64,000 nucleotides of DNA. Source: Pseudomonas poae (lineage in GTDB: Bacteria; Pseudomonadota; Gammaproteobacteria; Pseudomonadales; Pseudomonadaceae). Below are positions 19,641-28,632 of this stretch, in pieces. Below the pieces are notes generated by a model that was not told the origin of the DNA, made no database searches, and saw only the letters and a list, made by a program, of their open reading frames with translations. The DNA is taken from NCBI GenBank assembly GCA_028869255.1, contig CP110972.1:2113001-2177000 (forward strand), read 5' to 3'. Position numbers and translations under genes: made by a program. Positions within the stretch are counted from its first letter, which is position 1. Each line of letters begins with the position of its first letter.

Positions 19641-19721
19641 CTAACCCTCACAGCCACCGCGCGACCCGCCGTAAGCGGTGGTGGTGGTGGTGCGGGTGAG
19701 GTTCAGCTGAGTCAGGTTCAT
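19641..19721 (-). CDS. Candidate Thr-rich leader peptide (26 codons)
   Basis: A 26-codon frame starts 7 bases after the tetR stop codon and ends 24 bases before the terminator at 19616. Seven of its residues are Thr, including five consecutive ACC codons (residues 11-15), and the tail is Gly-rich (AYGGSRGGCEG). The Thr14-Ala16 codons can pair with the Arg21-Gly23 codons (CCACCGC with GCGGTGG). The layout of run of one amino acid, hairpin, then terminator is that of a ribosome-mediated attenuator. Against it, the ribosome site (CGGG) is poor and a matching antiterminator is not obvious. Confidence 0.45.
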   Translation of the reverse strand: MNLTQLNLTRTTTTTAYGGSRGGCEG

Positions 19722-19728
19722 GGCCCGA

Positions 19729-20322
19729 TCATGCTGCGGCAGGCGCAGGGCTGTCAACGGGAAGCAGGGTGTTTCGTGCGGCATCCAGGAATTCATCTGA
19801 CAGTTCACTGCCTCGTGTCGCACGAGCGAGGGTAATGGCGCCGATCATCATGGCGTACTTGGCCAGCATGTTCTGGCGGTCACCGCCTTCAAGCTGCGCG
19901 AAGATCTCCAGCGACTGCTCGACGCCCGCGATGAACGCGTGCTGTAAGGCGGTGTCGGCGGGTTCGCGGCACATGTCCGGGGTAAATGCCGAGATCGGGC
20001 AGCCGTCCCCAGGGTTATCACGATGGATCGCCGACAGGTACGGGGCCATTACCGCCTGCCGGGCCGCGGGCAGGTCCTCACTGCGACTGATCTTGTCCTG
20101 CCAGCCCAGGTTCGCTTGCTCGAACGCCTGTTGGCAGGCTTCCGTCGCCAGCGCCTCCTTGGACGCAAAGTGCCCGTAGAAACCGCCGTGGGTCAGGCCG
20201 GCGGCGGCCATCACGTCCGATAGGCTGATGCCGTGCAGCCCACGCTCACGAAACAGGTGCGTGGCGGCCTCGACGATGATTTCGCGGTTGAGTTCGGCTT
20301 GTTTGCGGGAGACGCGAGGCAT
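19729..20322 (-). CDS. TetR-family transcriptional regulator
   Basis: The start at 20322 gives 197 residues beginning MPRVSRKQAELNREIIVEAA; a frame from 20376 would add 18 atypical residues. The helix-turn-helix (about 28-50: SLSDVMAAAGLTHGGFYGHF) is of the AcrR/TetR type in which GGFYGHF or similar follows the recognition helix. The C-terminal ligand domain contains a Cys in GDGCPISAF. It is divergent from sdaC, and TCTAAAATAGA in the gap is a candidate operator for both genes. On the same strand downstream are the leader-like ORF and the isochorismatase gene. Confidence 0.9.
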   Translation of the reverse strand: MPRVSRKQAELNREIIVEAATHLFRERGLHGISLSDVMAAAGLTHGGFYGHFASKEALATEACQQAFEQANLGWQDKISRSEDLPAARQAVMAPYLSAIHRDNPGDGCPISAFTPDMCREPADTALQHAFIAGVEQSLEIFAQLEGGDRQNMLAKYAMMIGAITLARATRGSELSDEFLDAARNTLLPVDSPAPAAA

Positions 20323-20381
20323 GGCGGAAGCTCTCAGAATGAACGGCGGGCACGGGTGAAAACTACAGGATCGCAACGGAT

Positions 20382-20412
20382 TCTAAAATAGATTTTTGCG
20401 GGAATGTATAAT
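20382..20412 (+). promoter_or_regulatory. sdaC promoter -10 box with overlapping palindrome
   Basis: TATAAT at 20407-20412 is a perfect -10 box on the plus strand. TCTAAAATAGA (20382-20392; arms TCTA and TAGA) lies where the -35 region would be and is a candidate TetR operator. The RNA would have a leader of about 190 bases before sdaC. Confidence 0.5.
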
Positions 20413-20526
20413 GCGTACCCCGCCAGAGCCCGCGAAAACCACTGCCTGGGGCCGCGCTTGAGGCTCTGCACCGGCTAACCGTTCCTCAGCTAAGTCTTTG
20501 CTTATTCAAAAGAATCCCGGACAATC

Positions 20527-20550
20527 GCGCCCCTTCTATGGTCGGGGCGC
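20527..20550 (+). other. Hairpin in the sdaC leader
   Basis: GCGCCCC (20527-20533) pairs with GGGGCGC (20544-20550) around a 10-base loop, 57 bases before the sdaC start. There is no T run, so it is not an ordinary terminator. A regulatory role is possible but unsupported. Confidence 0.4.
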
Positions 20551-20606
20551 TGCCTGTCAGGTTTTTCTGACTCGTCCCGGCTATGTAAATGCGGAGATCC
20601 GACCGG

Positions 20607-21884
20607 ATGAATGATCAGGCCAATAGCGTCGACGAACGCTATGCAACGACACCTGCAACCCTCACAAGCTGGAGCCGCCAGGACACCACCTGGATGCTTG
20701 GCCTGTTCGGCACCGCCATTGGCGCCGGTACTTTGTTTTTGCCGATCAACGCGGGCCTGGGCGGCTTCTGGCCCCTGGTGATCCTGGCCGTACTGGCCTT
20801 TCCGATGACGTTCTTTGCCCACCGTGGCCTGACCCGTTTCGTACTGTCCGGCCGGGAAGGCTCCGACATCACCGACGTGGTTGAAGAACACTTCGGCATC
20901 AAGGCCGGTGCACTGATCACCTTGCTGTACTTCTTTGCGATCTTCCCGATCCTGTTGATCTACAGCGTGGCGCTGACCAACACCGTGGGCAGCTTCATGG
21001 AGCACCAGTTGCACATCCTGCCGCCGCCGCGGGCGATTTTGTCGCTGGTGTTGATTCTCGGCCTGTTGGCCGTGGTGCGGTGCGGTGAGCAAGTGATCGT
21101 CAAGGCCATGAGCCTGATGGTGTATCCGTTTATCGTTGCCTTGCTGTTCCTGGCGGTGTACCTGGTGCCGCACTGGACCGGCGGCATCCTCAGCACCGCC
21201 AGCGAAGTGCCGGCGCCGTCGGCGTTGCTCAATACGCTATGGCTGGCGATTCCGGTGATGGTGTTCTCGTTCAACCATTCGCCGATCATTTCGGCTTTTG
21301 CGGTGGACCAGAAGCGCCAGTACGGCGCCCACGCCGATGAGCGCAGTTCGCAGATCCTGTCCCGCGCGCACGTGTTGATGGTGGTGATGGTGCTGTTCTT
21401 CGTGTTCAGTTGCGTACTGACGCTGTCGCCGGCGCAACTGGCCGAAGCGAAAGCGCAGAACCTGTCGATCCTGTCCTACCTGGCCAACCACTTCGACAAC
21501 CCGACCATCGCCTTCGCTGCGCCGTTGATTGCGTTCGTGGCGATTGCCAAGTCGTTCCTGGGTCACTACATCGGCGCCAGTGAGGGGCTCAAGGGCCTGG
21601 TGCTCAAGACTGGCCGCCGCCCGGCCGCCAAGGCCCTGGACCGCATGACCGCCGCGTTCATGCTGGTGGTGTGCTGGCTGGTCGCGACGCTTAACCCAAG
21701 CATCCTCGGCATGATCGAAACCCTGGGCGGGCCGATCATTGCGTCGATCCTGTTCCTGATGCCGATGTACGCGATCCGCAAGGTGCCGGCGATGGCCAAG
21801 TACCGTGGGCAGGCGTCCAACGTGTTTGTCACGGCGGTAGGCCTGGTGGCGATTACGGCGTTGGTGTATTCGTTGGTTGCTTGA
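20607..21884 (+). CDS. sdaC: Serine transporter SdaC-like (HAAAP family)
   Basis: The 425-residue membrane protein closely follows E. coli SdaC from memory of that sequence: WMLGLFGTAIGAGTLFLPIN near the start, HRGLTRFVLSG, DVVEEHFGIKAG, AIPVMVFSFNHSPIISAFAV and SILGMIETLGGPIIA. About 11 membrane segments are visible. The family imports serine or threonine with protons. The ATG at 20607 has GCGGAG about 9 bases upstream, better than an in-frame start at 20589. It is divergent from a TetR gene and ends before a REPIN and a bidirectional terminator. Confidence 0.92.
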   Translation: MNDQANSVDERYATTPATLTSWSRQDTTWMLGLFGTAIGAGTLFLPINAGLGGFWPLVILAVLAFPMTFFAHRGLTRFVLSGREGSDITDVVEEHFGIKAGALITLLYFFAIFPILLIYSVALTNTVGSFMEHQLHILPPPRAILSLVLILGLLAVVRCGEQVIVKAMSLMVYPFIVALLFLAVYLVPHWTGGILSTASEVPAPSALLNTLWLAIPVMVFSFNHSPIISAFAVDQKRQYGAHADERSSQILSRAHVLMVVMVLFFVFSCVLTLSPAQLAEAKAQNLSILSYLANHFDNPTIAFAAPLIAFVAIAKSFLGHYIGASEGLKGLVLKTGRRPAAKALDRMTAAFMLVVCWLVATLNPSILGMIETLGGPIIASILFLMPMYAIRKVPAMAKYRGQASNVFVTAVGLVAITALVYSLVA

Positions 21885-21921
21885 GTCGTAGCGCTGCTGT
21901 GAAGTTGTGAAAATCTAAAAA

Positions 21922-22010
21922 TGTGGCAGCGGGCTTGCTCGCGAATGCGGTCTATCAGTCAAATCATCAGTGACTGACCCAGCGCATTCGCGAGCAAGCC
22001 CGCTCCCACA
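21922..22010. repeat. REP pair (REPIN), GTGGGAGC family with one changed head base
   Basis: TGTGGCAGCGGGCTTGCTCG starts at 21922 (one base differs from the usual head) and its partner arm ends at 22010, between sdaC and acnB. Confidence 0.86.
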
Positions 22011-22048
22011 TTTGTTTTGGGGTGGCGGTAAAGGTTTATTCCAGGCAT

Positions 22049-22087
22049 AAAAAAACGCCGCGTATCGTGCGATACGCGGCGTTTTTT
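22049..22087. terminator. Bidirectional intrinsic terminator between sdaC and acnB
   Basis: CGCCGCGTATC (22056-22066) pairs with GATACGCGGCG (22071-22081) around a GTGC loop. It has seven As on the left and six Ts on the right, so it can stop transcription from sdaC (plus) and acnB (minus). Confidence 0.93.
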
Positions 22088-22098
22088 ACATCAACATC

Positions 22099-24707
22099 TT
22101 AGGCTTGAATCACCGGGATGTTGGCGCTTGCTGCGATCTTGCGGAACTCGGCGATCTGGTCGAAGTTCAGGTAGCGGTAAACGTCACTGGCCATGGTGTC
22201 CAGTTTCGCTGCGTAACCCATGTACTCTTCGACAGTCGGCAGGCGACCCAGCGTGGAAGCGACTGCCGCCAGCTCAGCCGAAGCCAGGTAGACGTTCGCG
22301 CCATCGCCCAGACGGTTCGGGAAGTTACGGGTCGACGTCGACACCACGGTCGAGTTCGGCTCTACACGTGCCTGGTTACCCATGCACAGCGAGCAGCCCG
22401 GCATTTCCATGCGTGCGCCAGCTTTGCCGTAGATGCCGTAGTAGCCTTCTTCGGTCAGTTGGTGAGCGTCCATCTTGGTCGGCGGCGACAGCCACAGACG
22501 GGTTGGCAGCTGGCCCTTGACCTGCTCCAGCAGCTTACCGGCAGCGCGGAAGTGACCGATGTTGGTCATGCACGAACCGATAAACACTTCGTCGATCTTC
22601 TCACCGGCAACGCTGGACAGCAGACGAGCGTCGTCCGGGTCGTTTGGCGCGCAGAGGATAGGCTCGTTGATTTCGGCCAGGTCGATTTCGATGATTTCGG
22701 CGTATTCCGCGTCGGCATCGGCTTCCATCAGCTCCGGGTTGGCAACCCAGGCTTCCATCGCTTGAGCGCGACGTTCCAGGGTGCGTGCATCGCCGTAGCC
22801 TTCGCCGATCATCCAGCGCAGCAGGGTGATGTTGGAGTTCAGGTACTCGGTCACGGAGTCTTTCGACAGCTTGATGGTGCAACCGGCAGCCGAACGTTCA
22901 GCCGAGGCGTCGGACAGCTCGAAAGCCTGTTCCAGCGTCAGGTCGTTCAGGCCTTCGATTTCCAGGATGCGGCCGGAGAAGGCGTTTTTCTTGCCTTTCT
23001 TCTCTACGGTCAGCAGGCCAGCCTGGATCGCGTAGTAAGGAATGGCATGAACCAGGTCACGCAGGGTGATGCCAGGTTGCATTTTGCCTTTGAAGCGCAC
23101 CAGGATCGATTCCGGCATGTCCAGTGGCATTACGCCAGTGGCTGCGGCGAACGCGACCAGACCGGAACCGGCCGGGAACGAGATGCCCATCGGGAAACGG
23201 GTGTGGGAGTCACCACCGGTACCCACGGTATCCGGCAGCAGCATACGGTTCAGCCAGCTGTGGATGATGCCGTCGCCTGGACGCAGCGATACACCGCCAC
23301 GGGTCATGATGAAGTCAGGCAGGGTGTGGTGGGTGGTCACGTCGATCGGCTTGGGGTAAGCCGCGGTGTGGCAGAAAGACTGCATCACCAGATCGGTCGA
23401 GAAGCCCAGGCACGCCAGGTCTTTCAGTTCATCACGGGTCATTGGACCGGTGGTGTCCTGGGATCCTACGGTGGTCATCTTCGGTTCGCAGTAGGTGCCA
23501 GGACGAACGCCTTTGCCTTCTGCCAGACCGCAGGCGCGGCCGACCATTTTTTGTGCCAGGGTGAAGCCCTTGTCGCTTTCGGCCGGAGCTTCCGGCAGCT
23601 TGAACAGGGTCGAAGGCGGCAGGCCGAGTTCGGCGCGAGCCTTCTCGGTCAGGCCACGGCCGATGATCAGCGGGATACGGCCGCCGGCGCGAACTTCGTC
23701 CAACAGAACCGGGGTCTTCATTTCGAAGGTGGTCAGGACTTCATCGGTGCCGTGTTTGCAGACTTTGCCAGCATGCGGGTACAGGTCGATCACGTCGCCC
23801 ATGTTCATGTTGGTAACGTCGAATTCGATTGGCAGTGCGCCAGCATCTTCCATGGTGTTGTAGAAGATTGGAGCGATCTTGCTGCCGAAGCAGAAACCAC
23901 CGGCGCGCTTGTTCGGCACGTAAGGCACGTCGTCGCCGAAGAACCACAGGACGGAGTTGGTGGCCGACTTACGCGACGAACCGGTACCGACCACGTCACC
24001 GACGTAGGCGATCGGGAAGCCTTGGCCGCGCATTTCTTCGATCTGCTTCATCGGGCCGGTCTTGCCTTGCTCGTCCGGCACGATGCCTTCGCGCGCCATT
24101 TTCAGCATGGCCAGGGCGTGCAGCGGGATGTCAGGGCGGGACCAGGCGTCCGGGGCAGGGGACAGGTCATCGGTGTTGGTTTCGCCGGTCACCTTAAATA
24201 CGCGCAGGCTGATTTTGTCGGCCAGGGTTGGGCGGTTCTTGAACCACTCGCCGTCGGCCCAGGACTGGATCACGGCTTTGGCGTGTTCGTTGCCGTTCTT
24301 GGCTTTTTCGGCCACGTCGTGGAACGCATCGAACATCAGCAGGGTGTGCTTGAGTTGGGCGGCGGCGACAGGCGCCAGCTCGGCGTCGTCCAGCAGCTCG
24401 ACCAACGTCACGATGTTGTAGCCGCCTTGCATGGTGCCGAGCAGTTCAACAGCGCGTTTCTTGTCGATCAGGGGGAAGTGGCTTCGCCCTTGGCCAGGGC
24501 AGACAGGAAACCGGCCTTGACGTAGGCAGCTTCGTCAACGCCTGGTGGAATACGGTTGGTGATCAGGTCAACGAGGAATTCTTCTTCGCCAGCCGGAGGA
24601 TTTTTCAGCAGCTCGACCAGGCCTGCGGTTTGTTCGGCGTTAAGCGGCTGGGGAACGATACCCAGGGCTGCACGCTCTTCGATATGTTTGCGGTAGGCTT
24701 CAAGCAC
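22099..24707 (-). pseudogene. acnB: Aconitate hydratase B, interrupted by an apparent one-base deletion
   Basis: Two frames on the minus strand together make a full AcnB. Residues 1-79 (from GTG at 24707, after GAGGG) end in KGEATSP followed by TGA, and the rest from [19 protein letters not shown] to the stop at 22099 is in the next frame. The joint lies in a run of five G (24471-24475, plus strand); six would restore one frame of 869 residues, the usual Pseudomonas AcnB length. The iron-sulphur cysteines are present in GSCMTNIGH and GCSLCMGN. AcnB interconverts citrate and isocitrate in the TCA cycle. Because it is the main housekeeping aconitase, a sequencing error is more likely than true loss. 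Confidence 0.9.
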
Positions 24708-24818
24708 AGTTATTACCCTCATCAGTGGTCCCACGGGACGCTCATCCAGAAATGAACGGCACGCATGCGCTCGGGGGCTTTTTGGGCCGCAAAGCCAGCG
24801 CTGCCGGCATTCCTCACA

Positions 24819-24957
24819 GAAGCTGCTTTCAAAGTTTTACGCCTGCAGAACGGAGCTGATGAGGGTTGGCGCTGGCTACTGACCTACCGGGTCATTCACC
24901 ATCGCCAACACCGTTCTGAAGGAACGACTGTGCTCGTGACGCTTTGAAAACAGCTTC
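24819..24957. other. Large nested inverted-repeat element upstream of acnB
   Basis: Within the 24708-25105 gap there are four nested pairs: 24819-24834 with 24942-24957 (15 of 16 bases), CAGAACGG 24846-24853 with CCGTTCTG 24911-24918, GTTGGCG 24865-24871 with CGCCAAC 24903-24909, and GACC 24881-24884 with GGTC 24890-24893. On the minus strand it would form a structured acnB leader ending about 110 bases before the start codon. It could also be a separate small RNA on either strand. The rest of the gap holds a weaker hairpin (GGCTTT 24776-24781 with AAAGCC 24791-24796) and no gene. Confidence 0.6.
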
Positions 24958-25105
24958 CAGCGGATTATTGGCGCCTTACAAGGCCGGATGATTCTACGGC
25001 AAAAAAAATCTAAAGGTAAGTTGCCTCACCAAGTTTGCTGGGTGATCAACCTTAGACAAAGGGCTAACATGGCGCACTGTTTCGCTGATTTGCGTGTTGC
25101 TGCCC

Positions 25106-25576
25106 ATGTCCAACCAAGCCATCAAAACCCCCTGCGTCGGCCTGTGCTCCACGGTTTACGGCGATCTCGTGTGCCGTGGCTGTAAGCGTTTTCACCACGA
25201 AGTGATCCAGTGGAACGGCTATAACGAGGAGGAAAAACGTGCGGTCTGGCTGCGCCTGGAGCAGCTTTTAGTGCAGGTGATGGCCGGCAAACTGGAGATT
25301 TTCGACCCCAAGACCCTGCGCGGCCAGCTGGAACAGCGCAAGATTCGCTTCGTGCCGCACCAGTCCGAGTATTGCTGGGCCTACCAGTTGATCGCCCGTG
25401 GCGCACGGGTGATCTCCAATCTGGAGGCGTACGGCATGGTGCTGCTGCCGGAATTTCGCGACTGGGCCTTGCCGGACCTGCGCGATGCCATCGACCGCGA
25501 GTTCTTTATCCTGTCCGAGGCCCATTACGAGCGCTATATCGCGCCGGGTTTCCTCAAGGACGCGTTCGCCGGCTGA
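25106..25576 (+). CDS. DUF1289 domain protein
   Basis: This 156-residue protein carries the DUF1289 cysteine motif at its N-terminus: C10-x3-C14-x8-C23-x2-C26 (TPCVGLCSTVYGD, VCRGCKRF), probably a zinc site or small iron-sulphur site. W34 and the following helical segment (EEEKRAVWLRLE) are also family features. The remaining ~100 residues form a C-terminal extension beyond the usual short DUF1289 unit. Start choice is uncertain: ATG at 25106 or GTG at 25094, neither with a strong ribosome site. Function is unknown. It is divergent from acnB. Confidence 0.85.
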   Translation: MSNQAIKTPCVGLCSTVYGDLVCRGCKRFHHEVIQWNGYNEEEKRAVWLRLEQLLVQVMAGKLEIFDPKTLRGQLEQRKIRFVPHQSEYCWAYQLIARGARVISNLEAYGMVLLPEFRDWALPDLRDAIDREFFILSEAHYERYIAPGFLKDAFAG

Positions 25577-25591
25577 CAACTCACATCAGAA

Positions 25592-25679
25592 TGTGGGAGC
25601 TGGCTTGCCTGCGATGGCGTCGTGTCAGTGATGAATACCTAACCTGACACAGCGCTATCGCAGGCAAGCCAGCTCCCAC
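25592..25679. repeat. REP pair, GTGGGAGCTGG variant
   Basis: TGTGGGAGCTGGCTTGCCTG from 25592 and its complement ending at 25679 lie between the convergent DUF1289 and Usp genes. The head variant matches 13237-13326. Confidence 0.87.
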
Positions 25680-25704
25680 CGTTGATCGCTCGTATCTGGC
25701 AGAT

Positions 25705-26568
25705 TCAGGGCTTGCTCGCCAGCGCCTCCAGATGATCCATCAGTGTCTGCGGCTTGAGCACCAGCACGTCACTGTCCACCGCATCCAGCACTACTTCAGC
25801 GGTATTGCCGATCAACGCCCCGGAGATCCCGGTGCGCGCCACGGTGCCGATGATCGTCACCGCCGCCTGCCACTTGTGCGCCGCAAACGGAATCAGCACA
25901 TCCGCCGGGCCTTCCTCGATATGCAGGTGCGCGTCGTCCACATCGAACTCCGCCTGGAACGCCTTGCACTGCTCGCGATAACGCGCCTCGATGGTTTCCT
26001 TGAGCTGGAACGTCGGGTCCGCCGCCGACAGCATCGGCGACGGATGGGCGCTGATCACATGCAGCTGCGCCTTGGCCAGGCTGGCGATGTCGAAGCCGTG
26101 GTCAATGATCGAGTTGTGCAGCGAGCGGTGCTCTGCGTCGGTATTGCCCACATCGATCGCCGCCAGAATCACCCCGCCGACCCACGGCGTAGCGGTCTTG
26201 ACCAATAGCACGGCGGTGGGGCAATAGCGCAGCAGTTTCCAGTCCGCCGGTGTCAGCAGGGCCTTTTTCAGCGGGCTGTCGGGGAAATGCTGCTTGACCA
26301 CCAGGCCACAGCCTTCGGCCTGCTGCACGTCAATGATGGTTTCATGCAGGCTGTCATTCCACGCCTGCTCGGTGGTCACGCTGTAACCATCCTCCTGCAA
26401 CCCCGACTTGAGCAGGCTCAACAGCGCTGAGTGTTCATGCTTTTTGTCGCAGACCAGCAAGTGCAGATGCGCGCCGGTGACCCCGGCGATCAATTTGGCG
26501 CGCTTGAGCGCCAGGCTTTCCGAGTGTTCGGGCTCGATCACCACGAGGATGCTGCGGATGGCTTGCAT
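25705..26568 (-). CDS. Tandem universal stress protein (UspE-like)
   Basis: This 287-residue protein is two Usp domains in a row. The first begins MQAIRSILVVIEPEHSESLALKRA; the second (from about 150) ends with the nucleotide-binding G-x2-G-x9-G-[ST] style stretch IGTVARTGISGALIGNTAEVVLDAV. The start at 26568 has GGAG 8 bases upstream; an ATG five codons earlier lacks a site. Tandem Usp proteins of the UspE type respond to growth arrest or oxygen limitation in the cytoplasm. The gene is alone and divergent from miaE. Confidence 0.92.
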   Translation of the reverse strand: MQAIRSILVVIEPEHSESLALKRAKLIAGVTGAHLHLLVCDKKHEHSALLSLLKSGLQEDGYSVTTEQAWNDSLHETIIDVQQAEGCGLVVKQHFPDSPLKKALLTPADWKLLRYCPTAVLLVKTATPWVGGVILAAIDVGNTDAEHRSLHNSIIDHGFDIASLAKAQLHVISAHPSPMLSAADPTFQLKETIEARYREQCKAFQAEFDVDDAHLHIEEGPADVLIPFAAHKWQAAVTIIGTVARTGISGALIGNTAEVVLDAVDSDVLVLKPQTLMDHLEALASKP

Positions 26569-26717
26569 GATCGGGATCTCCAAAGGCGTGGGCGTGGAAT
26601 AACTATAGTTGCTGCGCGCCAGCCGTCATGTTGATGCACATCAAGGCCAGTGGCTGGTGGTCTGCGGCGTGGTCGGTATAATCGCCGGCCTTTTGTGATC
26701 CTTTGCCCGTGAGCCCG

Positions 26718-27320
26718 ATGAACCTGCCCGAAATCCACGAATTCCTCGGCTGCCGCACCCCCGACGCCTGGGTCCAGGCTGCGTTGGCCGATCAGGACAC
26801 CCTGCTGATCGACCACAAGAACTGCGAATTCAAAGCCGCCAGCACCGCCCTGAGCCTGATCGCCAAGTACCACGGCCATGTTGACCTGATCAATATGATG
26901 TCGCGCCTGGCCCGCGAAGAGCTGGTGCACCATGAACAGGTCATGCGCCTGATCAAAAAGCGCAAGGTCGAGCTGCGCCAGCTGCATGCCGGGCGCTATG
27001 CCTCGGGTTTGCGCAAGGTGGTGCGCAGCCATGAACCGGTCAAACTGGTCGACACCCTGGTGGTCGGGGCGTTTATCGAAGCGCGCAGTTGCGAGCGTTT
27101 CGAAGCACTGGTGCCGCATTTGGACGAAGAACTCGGCAAGTTCTACTTCGGCCTGCTGAAAAGCGAGGCGCGGCATTTCCAGGGTTACCTGAAGCTGGCC
27201 TACCAGTACGGCGACGCCAAGGACATCGCCCAGGTGATCGAGCGGGTGAGGGCGGCCGAGCAAGAGTTGATCGAGTCACCCGACATCGAGTTCCGCTTTC
27301 ACAGTGGCGTGCCAGCCTGA
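26718..27320 (+). CDS. miaE: tRNA-(2-methylthio-N6-isopentenyl-adenosine37) hydroxylase MiaE
   Basis: This 200-residue diiron hydroxylase hydroxylates the isopentenyl group of ms2i6A37 in tRNA. Family features visible are DHKNCEFKAASTAL, REELVHHEQVM (Glu-Glu-x-x-His-type metal ligands, about 72-82), FIEARSCERFEAL and KSEARHFQGYL, which together give the carboxylate and His ligands of the diiron site. Length and order match Pseudomonas and Salmonella MiaE. ATG 26718 is preferred over upstream TTG or GTG codons. Its 3' end overlaps the opposing MFS gene by 45 bases. Confidence 0.95.
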   Translation: MNLPEIHEFLGCRTPDAWVQAALADQDTLLIDHKNCEFKAASTALSLIAKYHGHVDLINMMSRLAREELVHHEQVMRLIKKRKVELRQLHAGRYASGLRKVVRSHEPVKLVDTLVVGAFIEARSCERFEALVPHLDEELGKFYFGLLKSEARHFQGYLKLAYQYGDAKDIAQVIERVRAAEQELIESPDIEFRFHSGVPA

Positions 27321-28475
27321 GGCGACGGCCACGCCGAGCAGTGCGGCGATCCCGGTCAGCAGCAAAATCACCGCCTGCATGCCCAGCGGCGCGGCCAGCA
27401 GCGCAATCAGCAAGCCCGCCAATGGCTGGGCCAGGTTATTGAGCAGGGTAATCACGCCCACGGTTTTGCCGAAATCCTGTACCGGAATCACCCGCTGGCG
27501 GGTGCTGCGCAGGTAGACGTTGAACATCTTGTCGAAGCCGGTTAACAGCACAAAGCCCAGGGTGTAGGCCCACAGGTTGGGGCTGATCGCCATGAGCAAC
27601 GCTCCGGCCCCGATCATCGAATAGGACAGCCCGCCCAGCAGTTTCAAGGGCAAGGTGGCGCGCGCCAGGTAAAACAGAATCACGATGGTCACCCCCGCGC
27701 CGGCAGCCTGCAGCAGGGCATAGGCGTCCTTGTCGGCACCGTAGAGCCCAGTGACCATCGCGGCGGAGGTAGCCAGCGTCACCCCGATGAGCAGGTTCAC
27801 CCCGACCGCCAGGGTAATGATCCGCTTCAGTTCTGCCAGGTGGCGGATATGCCCGAAGGCAATGCGCAACGGTTGCAGCCAGATATCCTGATGTTGCGCA
27901 TGACGCTGCAGTTGCACCGTGGTGTGGCGCTGCCAGACTCGCATCGCCAGATCTGCCAGCACAAACAGCCCGGCCACCCCCAGCACTGCCCAGTGCCAGG
28001 CCCACACTTGCAGCATCAGCGCCGCCACCAGCGGGCCCAGTACCAGCCCGCTCTGGTCGGCGATTTGCGAGTAGGAGAGGGTTTTGGCATAGGTGTAATG
28101 CTTGAAGACATGCGGCATCACGACTTCACGGGCCATGATGCCCTGGGTGGTCAATACCCCGCACAGCGCGGACAGGATCACCAGCCAGTAGATCCCGTCA
28201 AATACCCCGTACAGCGCCACTGCCGCCACGCACACCAGCGCCCGGTAAACCTGGCTGATATGCAGGATGCGCACCGGCGAAAACTTGTCGCACAATGCCC
28301 CGCACACCGGAAACGCCAGGTAGCGCGGCAGTGACTCGACGAAAAACGCGAGGCCCGCCCAGGAAACGCTCTGGGTGGTCTGAAACACGATCAACGGCAC
28401 GATAAACAACAGAATCTGGTCCGCCAGCCGCGACAGGAACAGTGAAACAAAGAACGCCAGATAATCCTTGCGCAT
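27276..28475 (-). CDS. MFS transporter (EntS/MFS_3-like)
   Basis: This 399-residue protein has about 12 membrane segments. The first is MRKDYLAFFVSLFLSRLADQILLFIVPLIVF, followed by a loop motif LCDKFSPVRILHISQVYRALV that resembles the enterobactin exporter-like MFS_3 group. It is expected in the inner membrane; the substrate is unknown. The last 15 codons overlap the end of miaE on the other strand, an unusually long tail-to-tail overlap. It is divergent from rstA, with 157 bases between the starts. Confidence 0.87.
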   Translation of the reverse strand: MRKDYLAFFVSLFLSRLADQILLFIVPLIVFQTTQSVSWAGLAFFVESLPRYLAFPVCGALCDKFSPVRILHISQVYRALVCVAAVALYGVFDGIYWLVILSALCGVLTTQGIMAREVVMPHVFKHYTYAKTLSYSQIADQSGLVLGPLVAALMLQVWAWHWAVLGVAGLFVLADLAMRVWQRHTTVQLQRHAQHQDIWLQPLRIAFGHIRHLAELKRIITLAVGVNLLIGVTLATSAAMVTGLYGADKDAYALLQAAGAGVTIVILFYLARATLPLKLLGGLSYSMIGAGALLMAISPNLWAYTLGFVLLTGFDKMFNVYLRSTRQRVIPVQDFGKTVGVITLLNNLAQPLAGLLIALLAAPLGMQAVILLLTGIAALLGVAVASGWHATVKAELDVG

Positions 28476-28632
28476 ACAACTCCCTGTGAATCGCGTTAAA
28501 GATTGCAGGCTATTTGTTAAAAACTCTTAAAAACATGAAGCTTCGCCGGCCGCTGCCGGCCAGTTGGATCGGTTGCACAGCTTGCCACCTATAATGCCCG
28601 CTCTTCAATCCGCGTCTGCACACTGAGAACTT

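Noticed and set aside
22105..24525. An 806-codon open frame opposite acnB
   Set aside because: Antisense shadow of a GC-rich conserved gene; no domain, no ribosome site.
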